This document shows, in pieces, positions 48,701 to 61,916 of a stretch of DNA of 64,000 bases. Location of the stretch: NCBI RefSeq assembly GCF_963662255.1, contig NC_085046.1:21471620-21535619 (forward strand), written 5' to 3'. The position numbers and the translations under genes are program-made. Below the pieces are notes generated by a model, which saw only the letters and a program-made list of their open reading frames with translations, searched no databases and was not told the origin of the DNA. Origin of the DNA: Cinclus cinclus (lineage: Eukaryota > Chordata > Aves > Passeriformes > Cinclidae). Position 1 is the first letter of the stretch. Each line of letters begins with the position of its first letter.

Positions 48701-50760
48701 GATTCAGGCATTTGCTTTACTTAGACATGGCAAAGACAATTAGCAATCACAATTTTGTATTAAGTTAGATTTTGCAAGAGATAAATAATACAACAAAGAA
48801 TTCAACAGGTGTACAAAAAAAGGAGCAGTGAGTCTCTATAGAACATTTTTAGATGGCAGTAGATATCATGCACTTGTTATTTTCTCACTTTTTTCAGTAA
48901 CTAATATGTTTTGGAGAAAAGATGCATAATGTGGCTTCTGATTGCCTCAACACATTAATGAGATTTTGTTTTTTGCAAAACCTGGCTGCAAAAGATTAAT
49001 ACACTAATGACCGTAATTTGCATGCATTTTCTTTGAAGTTTGTATTTGATACTGAACCTTGACACAAAAGCAAAAATTGTCAGCATTATGCATTAATAAA
49101 CATTTCACATATTTGTATTAAAGAAATCAGTGAGTTAATAGCATTGCAATAGGTTTATTTATGATAATATGGTTTTTAATTACAATAAGCCTGTGTTTTA
49201 TCTTAGGATGATGAGTAGAGATAATTTCCATGAGTCCTATCACAGTTAAGAGTGCCTTTCTTTGTTCAGCATTGTCAGGAGGAAAATTGCAGGTTTTTTA
49301 CCTCTCTTAGAGAATATATGAAAAAAAAAAAGGTTTTCATAATGCTATCATGCTCAGTCTGTGAAAAAACATTTGTGCTATGTTATGAACTTATTTATGA
49401 AAAGAATCTTGGAAAAATGTTCTGAATATACTTTTCTGTTCCTCTGTGCTACCTATATTTTTTAAATAGCACTATTATCTTGGTCTGAAGATAAAACTCT
49501 CCTTCTCTGCCACACAAACATAAGAACACAGGTAGATTAACCTTTTCAATGGATAATGGTAGGGTTTTTGATCTAGCAAGCTGCACAAAGTAAGCCAATG
49601 CCTGGAAACTGTGGCTTGTGAAATTCAAACTTTAAATAAGTATTTTTAGCACCTTTAAAAAAGCAAGATAAGTACTGGTTCCTCAGAGAAGTGAGGATTT
49701 TTAACTGAAAATGCTCCCAAAAGAAGAAATGTAGTTCCAAGTGTTGGACTGTAGGTAGGAACTGCATAGGTTCTCTATGATCACTGTGCTATGCCTACAG
49801 ATATGTAAATAGAGCAGATGACAAATTACTGTGGTTATTTCTTTTGCACTCAAATCTATTAATTTATTCTGAGTTCTCAATATACCACAAAATCGTGGTG
49901 GTTGTTGGTTCTGCTCTCCATTCTTCCTTCATATGAGCCTTCTAAAGTTGTTAGTTGATCATTCTTTCAGAAATTTTCAGGATGCAGTGGACTAGACAGT
50001 ATCCCCAGCAGAGCCAGCCTGGGGATTTTTGTAAGGCAGCTGTTCTTCAGTAGTCAGTGGTTCTTCTGTTTGGTTTACGACTTTTTGCTCCTGTTTTATA
50101 TTCTATAGGAATAGGTCTACTCAAAGTTGAAGAACAGCTAGTACTTTTTCTTCAAAGCAGTCTAAATGCCATTCTCTAGTGTGTTCAGTGACAGTCTGGA
50201 TGTCTGTGACACACTCAGCAAGGCAAGGGAGCTGATCATGGCTACTTTGAGCTTGGAAGATAAACACAAATCAGAAAAAATAAATGCTAGTTGAGCAACT
50301 GTGAAATCTACTGTCTGGTTTGATATCCTTCAGTTCATTAAACATCTCAGAGTCTAGAGTCTCATCTAGTCTTATATGTGAGATAAATAGTGTGCAGACT
50401 CCTAATTTTTTTTTCCCATACATGGACAGTTTTATCATGTGCATCATAACAAGAAAGGTTATGAATCACCAATAAATAAACCCCAATATAATCTAGGAAT
50501 AAAGGATGCAGTAAAAGCTTAACATAGCTATACCAGCATAGCACCATTGTAGCATTTGTTGTTTGCATTATATATCAAATTTGGTTGTTCTTGTGTTATT
50601 GCAAAGAATAACTGATTGCTCTTGAAAAGCTAAAGAATTTTGAATCTCCTCATTGAGACATAAAGTACACAGGCACAGGTAAAAAAGGTAAGGTTGATTA
50701 CTCTGCAGCTGTATCTTTTCTCTACCATAAATTATAGCCCTTCCCTATAGCAGTTGCTGT
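48701..50760. other. A+T-rich unique DNA with a TAAT/octamer cluster
   Basis: No frame of note and no repeat recognised. Between about 48,890 and 49,190 there is an unusual density of TAAT cores and one perfect octamer motif (see the separate entry). The rest shows nothing I can identify. Confidence 0.4.
49016..49023 (+). promoter_or_regulatory. Octamer motif ATTTGCAT (possible POU site)
   Basis: A perfect ATTTGCAT overlaps the palindrome TGCATGCA (49,019-49,026) and is surrounded by TAAT cores at about 48,953, 48,997, 49,005, 49,013 and 49,093. In vertebrates POU/homeodomain clusters of this kind occur in developmental enhancers, but they also arise by chance in A+T-rich DNA. Confidence 0.25.
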
Positions 50761-50763
50761 CTC

Positions 50764-50855
50764 CAGGCCTGAATTGTGCCTGGGATTTGCAGGCACAAAT
50801 GTGACCTCTCCTGAGGATGGGGTGAGGTCACATTGCTTCGTTTGTCCCAGGCCTG
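50764..50855. repeat. Nested inverted repeats: two adjacent hairpins inside an outer stem
   Basis: Hairpin 1: TTGTGCCTG (50,774-50,782) pairs perfectly with CAGGCACAA (50,790-50,798), with a 7-base loop. Hairpin 2 follows at once: AATGTGACCTC (50,798-50,808) pairs perfectly with GAGGTCACATT (50,824-50,834), with a 15-base loop. Outer arms: CAGGCCTG at 50,764-50,771 and again at 50,848-50,855; the octamer is its own reverse complement, so the two copies can pair. The 92-base segment could fold as a three-way junction in RNA or as cruciforms in DNA. Hairpin 2 also carries two AGGTCA nuclear-receptor half-sites in everted arrangement. It is not a tRNA: there is no T-loop consensus or anticodon arm. 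Function unknown. Confidence 0.6.
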
Positions 50856-51830
50856 CAGGATTTCCTCTCCCCCTCCTCCTCCTCCTGTGCCCATGGCCCC
50901 CATGTCCCTGCCCTCAGCTCCCTCCAGGCTCCCTTGGGGTCATGGAGATTCTGGTCATGGCCAGAGCCAGGGGCAGCCTGGTTGTCTAAAATTTTTTCTC
51001 TTTGACAAAAGTCTGTGGGTGTGACTTCTGGGCACACCTAGGAGTCTGAAATCAATATTTCTAAGGAAAATTGTCTCATTTTTTTTTTTTCTGTGAAAAC
51101 AACAACAAAAAAAACAACAACAAAAAAACCACCAAAAAAAAGAAATTTTCTTCTAGTAGCAGACTTTAATAGCACATGTAACAGCAAGGTAGGAAAAACC
51201 CTTTAATAAGTGAAACCTGTGACTGGTTCTGATGATCTATTAGAATGGGCTACTTATATGTTTTAAGAAATTTCAGAAAATAATTCAATAGATCAGGTGT
51301 GTGATTCCTTCTTATGCCTTTATATTCCTTCCTGTTATTCTTTTATGCAATATAGATTGCTAATAAATCACTGCACTTCCAGTGCCTGGGATTTCATGTG
51401 GGTGGAAATGTCATATTCATAAAACACCATGCTAAAGCTGCTTTCATAGATCAATCACAAAAGAGTTTCATTAAGCTTACAGCATTAATGGAAGGCAAAA
51501 GCTAAAGATCCATAAATAATGAAAAAATAATTGGACAACATTTGTATGAAAAGTAACTAAAAGTCACCAATGTTTCTTTAAAGCACTCCAAATAGATTTT
51601 TAGAAAGCTGTGAAGTCCATAATTTCTTCTTATTTTTTAAAGCGTCATCTAGACAGCATCTAATTCTGTCTGCAACAGCAGTCTTCATTTGTCAGAGTAG
51701 CATGGGATAGTTGTTGGCAGAAATGGAAAAGAATTTCAGAAAAAGGAATTCAGAAAGAAAATAGTGTGGTGTTATCTAGATTGTCATGGCTGCTGAAGTG
51801 AAAATATTTCATTCTGCATTTGTACCACCT
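50856..51830. other. Unique DNA with simple-sequence patches
   Basis: A pyrimidine tract with CCT units near 50,867-50,885, a T run at 51,079-51,090, and an A/C-rich tract (AAC and CAAA units) at 51,097-51,142. From about 51,340 to 51,560 the DNA is A+T-rich with TAAT and ATAAA motifs. No gene recognised. Confidence 0.45.
51079..51142. repeat. T run followed by A/C-rich low-complexity tract
   Basis: Twelve T, a short spacer, then about 45 bases made almost wholly of A with regularly placed C. Low complexity; no flanking retroposon recognised. Confidence 0.8.
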
Positions 51831-52440
51831 GCAAAGCCAAGGATGCTACAGTGATCCTCAGCTCTGTGTACCTCCCCAGAACTGAGGTGAAAAATCACCC
51901 TCAGAGACAAGGTTGTGCTTGAGGATGTGCCAAGCTGTGTGAGCTGTTAGCCTGTACTGTGGGAACATCTCAGGTCACTGCTTTCTTTTTGCCAGTTCCT
52001 GTTGGCTGTGTGGGAGCAGTGGGACCTTGCTGGCAATGGCCTTTGTGTGGGCCCATGGTGCTGCAGATGAGGTGTGGATGCCTGTGGTATCTGAGGTTTA
52101 AGTTGCTTTTCTCCACTTTGCTGGGGGCTTCCCCCCACCTAGCATCGCCAAGGCACTTGGATGAGTACCAACACCTCCTTGGAAGCTGTATTCTAGGCAG
52201 AGCTGTCTCAGGGACCACAGCCGATCTTGAAAACTGCTCCCATGCTGATCCAGTGAAGACTTCTCAGGAGGTGCTACCCTTGAGCTGGGGAGATCATTAC
52301 ACGAGAGAGAAAGTGCATAATAGTCCTGTGCCCATGTGCATAGTCAGCTGCTCCATGCCTCATCCATCCTGCTCTGGGTGTGTATCTCAATCCAGCCCTG
52401 TAAAGGTCTCTTTCTGTATAATATATTTAACTTAGACTAA
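51831..52440. other. G+C-richer segment with a 158-codon open frame (plus)
   Basis: The frame at 51,959-52,435 is rich in C, G, L, S and P and has no recognisable domain. Minus-strand frames of 63 and 82 codons overlap it. I do not call it a gene because composition alone can explain it, and no splice or promoter context is evident. Confidence 0.3.
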
Positions 52441-55400
52441 TGCACTGTGATAATTTTTGCAGCTGTACAGGTAGAACCTGAAAATACGAATTTGTAGTTG
52501 AAATGATGCAAGTTGTTCACTCTGCAGGATGTACCATATGGCACAGTCCTGCCTCAGGAAGAGACAGACTCACGGACCTGGTGTTCTGGCTCTGTTTTAC
52601 CTGAGTTACATGGTTCTATTTTACTGCACCAAGGGGGGGAGGTTAGGGTCAGATTTTTATCTTGACCGTGTCATCTACCTTCACTTACACAAAAGTAAGC
52701 AGGTCCAAGAAATTTTCTCATGATATTATTATTCTGTATTTCAAGCCATTCTACTGTAAGCAGCTATGAATGTAGCAGTGACCCCTTTACTACTTTCAAA
52801 ATGAAAGATCTCTCAAGCCACAGGTTTTTTAAAAAGGTACAGAGCTGAAATGAAATTTCCTAAGCACAGCTAGTGTCTCCTCTGCTCCTTTGCACTATTT
52901 TCCATTTGGGGCACAAAATAAAAAGTGTATCTTGGCTGTGTATAATTAATGTCATGGAACTGTGATCCTGGCATGACACAAGCTATATCACTGAGAGCAG
53001 AAGGTAAGAAGAAATCATGATTGCTCAGCAATTTACACGGGAGGATGAAGGGGAAAGGCATTTTAAATTAATGGTTCTAAAGCCTTGATGTTGCCCTGCC
53101 ACATTTCATAAATCTTTTCTGAGCAATATCTCCTGTGAAAAGGACTTCACAGTTGCTTAGGGAATACCAAACAGGTACCTATTTCAGGAGGCTATTCTTT
53201 TTATATTTTGCTTCAAAATGCAACCCGTGGAAAGAAGTAGCATCTTAGAGAGTAGCACTAAATGTCTGCTGACTGCAAAGGAGAGTCCTGCTTCTCAAAG
53301 CCATTTATCTTTAAAACAACACCTGTACCCTTTGATAAAAGATTCTCCCTGCCAGGCGTGAGTGCCACAGCAGAGAGTTATCTGAAAGCTGGTCCCATGC
53401 CAGCAAGGTGGAAATAGCCCTGGCCAGCTCTCAGCTCAGCTGTGAGCTCAGACCCCAGCACTCCATGACCCTCACTCAAAGCATGGGTGGCTCTTGGCTC
53501 TGCCTTTACAGCAAGCTCTGAAGCTCTGTGTGTCCTGTAAAGGCAGCTCCTTCGTGCAAGCATCACAGCATATCACAGCCTTCCTTCGAAACGACTGGGG
53601 AGCAGACGTGTATACTTCTAAGGTCTGAGGAGCACAGCAGGGATGGGAAATCCCAGTGTGTGGGGTATATTCAATACAGAGCTTGCATTTGGAGTGTTTC
53701 AGCAGCAGCACTGTCTGACAGTGGGAAGTGCACCTCTGTGGCATTCCTAACCCACCCAACCCCCTGCCCCAAAGCCCCCTTCCCCTGCCCAGCCCAAAGC
53801 TTTCTTTGTCTTCTATCTGGAGTGGATAGCAGATAACATTACATGTTACATATGTTCCTCAACGACTTCAGTGGTGTAGGAGATCAGTCTTCATGTGAAC
53901 TGATTACATTAATTGGCATGTATAACACAGTAGTTAGTACATTGTGACTGAAGGATAGATGATCTGCCTTTATATATTCGGTAGCTGTTATGTCCCTTAT
54001 AGTATTGCATCCCGTGCAAAGAAAAGCTTTTACCTCACATAGCCTGCTCCTGAGTACTAAAAACACTTGAGTGATAGCACAAGTGACTCCCTTATGACAG
54101 TTACTTCCCAAAAATAATTCCTTATGCCTCCCTCATGACTGTCATTTGCTACAAAATCATTTCCACTATGATCTGTACAGAGCCACTAATGCATTTTGTG
54201 ACTAAAAGCAGCCACTGGTAAAGACTGAAATCCTGAAAAGATTGCAGAGGAAAAACAAACAGGAAAAAAGGGCACCATGTGTCCACAAGCAAAGACACAA
54301 TGAAGGGGTTGGAATTGGAGGGCAAACTTTCCCCTGAGCTGGCAGTGCTGGCAGCAGCTGTGAAGAAGGTCAGAGTGCAGGCACCAGGGTCTGCTGTGCC
54401 CTGATGATCACAGCAGCCACAACAGCCACTGCTCCTCCCGGACATACATAGGAGTAGCAGTATCATGCCCAGGGAGGGGAAGGGATGCTGAGAGGTTTAA
54501 TTCATGCTTTCCTGATAAGCCTGGGTGGAAATGGCATGTAGCTGACCCTGTACAGCACACTTGAGGTGGAGCACAGCCTGTGTATAGGTCAGTGCTGCTT
54601 CCAGCCATGCCCAAAAACTTCATTTTACCTTCCCATCCTGCTAACTCTGGTGCAACAGCTATGGCTCTCCAAATGTTTTCAGACACAATGGAAAAATTAT
54701 TAATTCTCACTTGATTTAATTGCAGATAAACAAGGTATTGGTTGAATAGTGGTCAATTTGTTCAGTGAATGTTTAATGCTTTCTATTTGATTGACTCTAC
54801 ATATTATTTACTACCCCCTATTTTTGTTCTCATTGGGCAGCATTCAGCAATGGCTACCAATCATTCTGCATTTCAGCAGCCTGCATAATAACAGTTTTAA
54901 GTAGAGCGATGTGTTACTTGGATAATATACTAATTATGGGTGAAAATTGGGAAGCTTATTTGAGAGATGTAAAGACCATTAAAATAAAATGGTCTCCCAA
55001 ATGAGAACTGGGTAACACATAAAAAATAGCCTTTCTTTAAAAGTCAGAATTTACAAAGATATAGGGGCTGTGGAAGTTTGATATGAGAAGTGTGGCTTTA
55101 ACAAGCGTATGGCAACAGCAGGACTAACTGGGGATGACTGATTGAGAATGCACTAATACATGGAAAAAAATGAAGAGAAAAACTCCTAGTGCAGGGAATC
55201 CCAGGAAACCTTTATTTTTGCTTAAGTGCAAGGGACATTTTGAACCTATGTTGTAATAACTTCAATGACAGCAGCTAAAAATAAGCACTATGCAAACACA
55301 ATGGAATACACTGGTGTGAGAAGGCATTTGATGTAGCACGGTCCCTGTAAATTTGGATTCTGATCTACTACCAAAATAACTCCCGTCTCTGGTCAGAAAT

Positions 55401-58400
55401 GCTGCCTCATACCGTAAAACAAGTAGATCCAGGGGGACAATAAATGCCTCTTCCTGAATCTTAACAAGTATGGTCTTAGCAATAAAGGGTCTATAATGCA
55501 GTATAGTCAGATTTTAAGATCCTTCACTGAATATGTAAGCTTTGCCATCAGTATGATGCTAAGATTTAAAAATAATGATTTTTTTAAAAATTGAAATTGA
55601 ACATGATTTGGGGATATTGCAAAAACGGAACAAGAAACATCTTATAGGAAATACTGTCCAAAATCATAGCCATCTAGCTGAGATAAAGTGGCTGTGCCAA
55701 CACTTCATGTGATGATGGTTTTTAACCTATGTCAACACTGTGGAAAGGGAAATTTTTAACAGAATCTCAATGAAGCTGCTGATGGGGCAACATGGAAGTT
55801 ACTCCAAAACTTGCTTTTGAAGGACAAACGTGGATGAGGATAAAGATTTAGCTACTCTAATTCCAGCTTCCTTCTCCTTGTTCAGTATTGGTTTTGCTGT
55901 TCTGTACCACTCTTCTGAAGCCTCTTCAGGTTCATTGGAGCTTCTCTTGGAGCTGGAGTGCATCAGCTGTGTCACCTGGATCTGGTTACAGGGGTGCTTG
56001 TGACAGTGCAAGTCTAATGGGCAGGGCTTGAAAAGCTGTGTGACAACAGCCAAAAATGTCCTGCCTGTGCATAGTCCGGACTTTGGAAAGAGCTCTGAAA
56101 CCCCATCAGGGTGTACAGGAATCAGCCTGGTGCAGAGGTGAGGGTGAATATTCCTCATAGATACTGGAATGGAGGCAATTTTTTTAAAAAATCTGACCTC
56201 TAGGGGAAGCAACATAATTTTGCAGAATTTTATTCAATGCCTGCGATTTCAAGAAGTTTCTGTAGAAGAGATGGAATGGATCTTATATTACTATAAAACA
56301 TATAGGGAAATGGAATCTGTCTACATAAACCTTATTAGTAATTAGAAAACTTGGTTAGTCCTTTAGATCTACCACTATGCTCTCTAAAAACATGGTAATG
56401 GTTGATTTTTAAAAGGTTTTCTTTTACCATCAGTAAAATGGAAACAATTACATTCCTGTCATCCCTTATTTAGTTGGCTTTTTTTACTGCCTCAGCAGAA
56501 GTATTTTTCTTAACTAATTGCTAGTAGCAGAAGGAGAGAAGCCCTCAGCATTATCACTGTGTTCAAATGATTTATAAAAATAATAGATCAGATGCTTCCT
56601 AACTTGTACAAATTGAGTTAGTATAGTCTAACGTGAAAAATAATAATGCTGAAAGCCAAGTCTGCAAAAAGAATTGGCTGAATAATTAATACTTAAATTG
56701 AATCTGATACATTTTGCTTTTCTCTCCATTGACAGAAAGCCTATATAAGTTGACTATTTCTGCAGATTTGTTCTCTTATTCTATGATTCATTTTCTCTAC
56801 AGACCTCTTTTGGAGTATTGTCTGTATTGTTTAACTGTGATGGCTGCATAAGACACATGGTGTTGTTTCTCATTCTTGATAGTGAAGCACTAACATTAAC
56901 AACCAGGACTCTACTAATGTTTATAGAAAACAAACATAAAATCCACTCTCTATAAATATTTGAGCATAAAAACTCAGTGCTTGCTTTACATGAATATTGA
57001 TAATAGTAAAATATGGTGTTATGGGTTTTCAAAATGTTCATGCAAAGTTAAACAAGGTCAAAAGCAGATTGTTTGAAAATGTGACTGAACATTCATGCTG
57101 CTTTTCTAGTTTCAAAGCTCTGACAAAACTCTAAGCTGTGCCATTCTCAGTGAGATCTTTTTCTTCTTTCCTCACCTTTATATATGTTTCTTCTATGTAA
57201 ATGCTGGCATAGGTTTACAAGTGGGAGACTCCACCTATTAGCATTGATGGTGTAAGGTGTGTGCTAAGGGCACCCAAAACACTACAGCATTAGTTTAGAT
57301 CCCTTAGAATTTATTTTCAGGAATGGCATGATATCCCTGATGGCAAACTTGCTTCCACATGTTCCCAGCACAAGCCTGCTAGCAGGTCATCTTCCCAGTC
57401 AGAAGTGGACACGATCCCACAACCTTATCGGTATTTTAAGATAACCACTGGAATACCAGCAGTGAGTCACTGGAAAGCACATTATGTCTGAGTTCACTCT
57501 GTCTATCAGAGGCCCAGGAAGCCCAGCTAAGCTGTTTTTAAAATACCTCCATTAAACCAAATTTTTCTAAGTCCCCAAATAGCAAAGCAATTTCAGGAAT
57601 ACAACAAGATAAACAAGGAGAAAAATATGAAAGCACAACAGTAAGTGTAGGCTGGGTGTTCTCTGAAAACACCATGTGTTAATCATAGACTGCAGCAAGG
57701 AAAGGGGAACATGGGAAAAATTCTGAATAGTGACATTTGGTAATTGCAAATGGTGCAGTGAGTACCAATACCCTTCATCATACTCAGAAACCTTAGAAAC
57801 ACTGTCTCTGAGTGATGCTTGAGAAAACAAGAGAAACCTATTTTCCTGTAAAATATAGTGCTTTTTCCTCTTGGTACTCAGCTTGTGCATGAATAGGCTG
57901 ATGGTAGAGTAGAAGATGCCTTTTATGAATGTATTTCAGCTCCTGTGTTGCTGATACCATGGAGCAATGTGGTCCAGCTGCCAGCTTCAGGCCTCAGCCT
58001 GATGTGCAGAGCTCTGCAAGTCTCCCTCCTCACCAGGGCACCTCATCTGGTTTAACAGCTGCCCCTGCTGCTAGTGCCTGCCTTCACCTGCAGCTGGTGA
58101 GAGCTCAGAGCACAGGCTGGTGCCTTTGTGTGTGTGCATGTGAGTGGTGCAGGGGACAGGACAGCTTGGGACACACACGTTCACATGTGTAGTGATGCCT
58201 GGCATCACTAAGGCAACTGCCTCCCCTGCATCAGTCTAGCCAAAACTGGAGTCTCCTCTATCTAGATGCAAAATTTAGGGCACATTTCTTCACAAGCACC
58301 ATTTCCCCTCAGATATTTTCTAAAGGAGAAAAAAAGGTCTCTCTAGGCACTTAAAAAAAATGAAATTAACCTGCAGTTTTATGTTTTGACCTAGGTTATT

Positions 58401-60375
58401 GGATCAGTGCAGTTTTTGAGAGGTTGTTTGTGGAAACAGAAATAGAAGGTGGAGGAGATGACATTTTAAGGATGTCTTTTGTACACATAAGAAATCAACA
58501 GTAAATACATTTTGGATTCATGAATTTGCATATTTGTATGGAGCTATCTTTCTGATAGAAGTATAAGGACAGCAGCTGTATGGATCCTATGCTGAAATTC
58601 AAGATATGGTTTCTGCTAATGAAGAGCAGGTACTTTACCCTGTCAAAACACCTCCAGCTTTAGTATGTATGAAATTATTTTTCATTTTCTGCTCTTAGGG
58701 TTTTTTTTGTGCAAAAGCAGTATGCATTTAAATTAGCATCCTATTTTAATGAAATAATTCCCTGTTAATAATGATAAGGTGACTGGCTCCCTTCTCTAGT
58801 TACAGGAATTCTTCCACATCCAAGATAGAAGCTTTTCTCCTTGATATTAATACATCAATCTAATTAAAAAAGCCTCAGATAAATGGGCAGAACAAATTAA
58901 TTTAATTCTTCCCTGCCTTATAGTCACAAGAACGTTTCTTCTCTGTTCACATATCTTTGCATTGCAGGTCATATATCTCATAAACATTTCAAATAAATCC
59001 TGCTTATTAATAATTACATTTGCTCTCTCAGTGCCATCCAATTCATTTTCCACTACAATGCTGTTACAAATATTCCATTTTGTTGCTAGCACTGAACATC
59101 CTTAAGAAGTCTTTGTCAACTTGTTACTACAGTAACATGTGGCTTATAACAAGATGTCCTAAATTCATTTTTGACATGTTTAAATATCAAGTTGCTTTTA
59201 CTTTGCCCTGTGTAAGAAACCACCGAATGTAAAGGAGAAGGTTAACATAATAGGAAAAAATAAATCAATTTCATGTTTCAGCTAATAGCGTTAATAGTTG
59301 GCTAAATATCATCAAAGTTTACTGTTTGCAGCTAAGTTGGTAGTGGGCCTAACCTCAAGAAACAGTTACTGGCTTGAAAGCGGCTCTTGTCTTTATGTCT
59401 AATTTTAATACAAATCAAATGAAAGTTAGAAGTAAGGGAGATGATGTTATAGTTCACAGTAAACTCCTAAATATGTGAATCAAGTTCAATATGCTTGAGA
59501 GGTCAATGAAATATGAGAGCTAGTACCTTCTCTTATTGCACTGTTTTTTAGTAATTACATTTTATTAGAATTCATATGATTGTTTAGAGCAAGGATGCTG
59601 TTGGATCTTTATGTGAGTGAATTTCTTTGTACTTGTTTAAATGTTTTTGCTACAACCATAGCTGCCAACTCATGTGTTCTTAAATGGAGACTCAAACCAA
59701 GAAGCTTGTCTAAAATGAGATATAAGGATATCCCATTTCTGGCTTCATCAAGAAGTTTGCTAGTGCTTGCACCTGATGAGAGTGGTCACCAATCCATGGA
59801 TGCAGAGAATATTAATTATTTCAGAAATGAACAGATGAGTGTGTCAGAGGTATTGATTTTAACCAGGGACTTGTGTTGCTTCAGATAGTCAGGTGACCAG
59901 TTCCCAGTGCTAGGTGTTCTCTTTAATATTTTTTCAACTTGGTGTTAATTTTATGTTAAAATGGGGTTTGGGATCTGAATAATGCACAATAAACAGAGAT
60001 ATTTCAGGATCCCCATAACTAGCATGCCTTCCCTCTAATGATAAACATCGAGCTGTGTCTATGAAGTTAGGCACATCAAAATGTCCCTGTGCTGTCTTAA
60101 ATTCTTAAATTCAAACTAAAATAATTAAAAAAAAATTATTCAAAAGTTCAAAGCTTGGCCTCAGTTTTTTGACTACTTGTGTGCTGTATCATATCACTTG
60201 CCATACTCTGGATAGACAGCAAATATGTCTACTTGATGCAGATTTCAAAAAAAGCATGATTAGACCTTTCCTTGATCACAGTATTTGGATGGATAATTTA
60301 TACAGTGTTGTCCCTAGAACATATGCTTTTACTGGCACCAATGAACAATGTGATGTTCTTGCAATCAATTTAACT
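52441..60375. other. About 8 kb of unique DNA, no gene recognised
   Basis: Mostly A+T-rich with G+C-richer patches at about 53,340-53,830, 54,270-54,640, 55,880-56,120 and 57,930-58,250. The longest frame is 138 codons on the minus strand (55,799-56,215), with no identifiable domain. No RNA gene, LTR or CR1 body seen. One isolated CR1-tail-like string near 56,778 was rejected. Confidence 0.45.
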
Positions 60376-61916
60376 GATGTGATCTGGCTTTGATGGGATA
60401 CATTCATGTGTACTGAGAGAGTTGGTGGACACCATGGTGAGGCCAGTCACAATCATGACAAGTGTCTGAGGACTGGAAGTGACCAAAAGTCACCTCAGTC
60501 TTCAAAAAAGGGCAAAAAAGGATGACTCATGGAACTACCATCCAGTCAGCCTCACCTCATTTCCAGGAAAAGTGAGGGAGCACCTCATTCTGCTGTGGAC
60601 AGCATCTCTGTCCACATGGGTGACAAGGAGGTGATCAGAAGTCAGCACAGTACCACTAATGGTAAATCATGCTTGACCAACCTGATATTCTTCTACAATG
60701 GAACAACAACCTGGATGGATGAGGGAAGAGTGGTGGATATTGTTTACCTCTACTTCAGCAAGGTTTTCAACACTGTCTCTCACAACATCCTTCCACAGAC
60801 AAACTCACTGCCTCCATAGTCAAGCTGAGGAAGTGTGGACTGGGTAAGTTGATAGTGAGGTGGATTGAGAACTGGCTGAATGGCAGATCCTGGAGTGTTG
60901 TAATCAGTGGCACAGAGTCTAGTTGGAGGCTTGTCATGGGTGGTGTCCCCCAAGGTTCAGTACTGGGCCCAGAATTGTTTAACTTGTTAAACACTTGTTT
61001 AATATCCACTTACTTGGATGAAGGGGCAGGTGCCTCCTCAGCAGGTTCACTGCTGACACAAGAGCTGGGAGGAGTGCCCAATGCCCCAGAGTGCTGTGCA
61101 GCCCTTCAGAGGGACCTTGACTGGCTGGAGGGATGGGCAGAGCAGAGCCTTTTGAAATTCAGCAAAGACCAATGCAGGGTCCTGTACCTGGGGAAGAATA
61201 ACCCCACACACCAGTACTGTCAGGAACTGACCTGCTGAGAGGTAGCTCTGAGGAGAAGGACCTGGGGGTCCTGGTGGACAACAAGCTGTCCATGAGCCAG
61301 CAGTGCCCCTGTGACCTTGCAGGTCAATGGTATCCAGGGGTGCATTAGGAAGAGCATTGCCAACAGGTCTGGGGAGATGATCCTGCCCCTCTACTCAGCT
61401 CTGGTGAGGCCTTACCTGGAGTGCTGTGTCCAGTTCTGGGCTCATCAGTACAAGGGAGACCTGGAGCTCCTGGGGTGGGTCCAGCAGAGGAGAACAAAGA
61501 TGATTAAGGGACAGGAGCATCTTGCTTACAAGGAAAGGCTGGGGGAACCGAGTCTGTTTAGCCTTGAGAAGAGACAACTGAGAGGGGACCTCATCCATGT
61601 CTGTCAGTATCTGAAGGGAGGGAGTCAAGAGGATGGACCAGGCTCTGCTGAGTGGTTCCAAGCAATAGGACAAGAGGCAACAGGGAGAAACCAATGCACA
61701 GGAAACTGCACCTTAAACATAAGGAAGAACTTTACTGTGGTGGTGACCACGCACTGGAACAGATTGTCCGGAGAGGGTGTGGAGTCTCCCTCACTGGAGA
61801 TATTCAAGAACCATCTGAATACAAGCCTGTGCCTTGTGCTCTAGAAAGATCCTGCTTGAGCAGGCAGGATGGACCAGATGATCCCTTCCAGCTTGAACCA
61901 TTCTGTGATTCTGTGA
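60376..61916 (+). mobile_element. CR1 LINE, 5'-truncated copy 1 of a tandem pair
   Basis: The plus strand follows CR1 ORF2 from just before the RT domain to the 3' tail. Recognisable blocks are VHMGDKEVIRSQHSTTNGKS (60,616 on), GRVVDIVYLYFSKVFNTVSHN (60,727 on), GVPQGSVLGPELFNL (about 60,942 on), CCAALQRDLDWLEGWAEQSL, NNPTHQYCQE, then ALVRPYLECCVQFWAHQYKG (61,401 on), RGDLIHVCQYLKGGSQEDG and LNIRKNFTVVVTTHWNRL. It ends in CATTCTGTGATTCTGTGA. The long frames 60,849-61,238 and 61,311-61,844 belong to this ORF. The element is dead: the first catalytic aspartate is replaced (YLYFS instead of YLDFS), the second catalytic block is frameshifted, and there are several stops. The endonuclease domain and 5' part are missing. 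Confidence 0.93.

Noticed and set aside
51959..52435. 158-codon open frame on the plus strand
   Set aside because: Sits in a G+C-richer patch, overlaps minus-strand frames of similar quality, and has no recognisable domain.
56778..56792. ATTCTATGATTCA string resembling the CR1 tail
   Set aside because: No CR1 3' UTR precedes it (no CCTTCCAACCC-type block), so it is a chance match.
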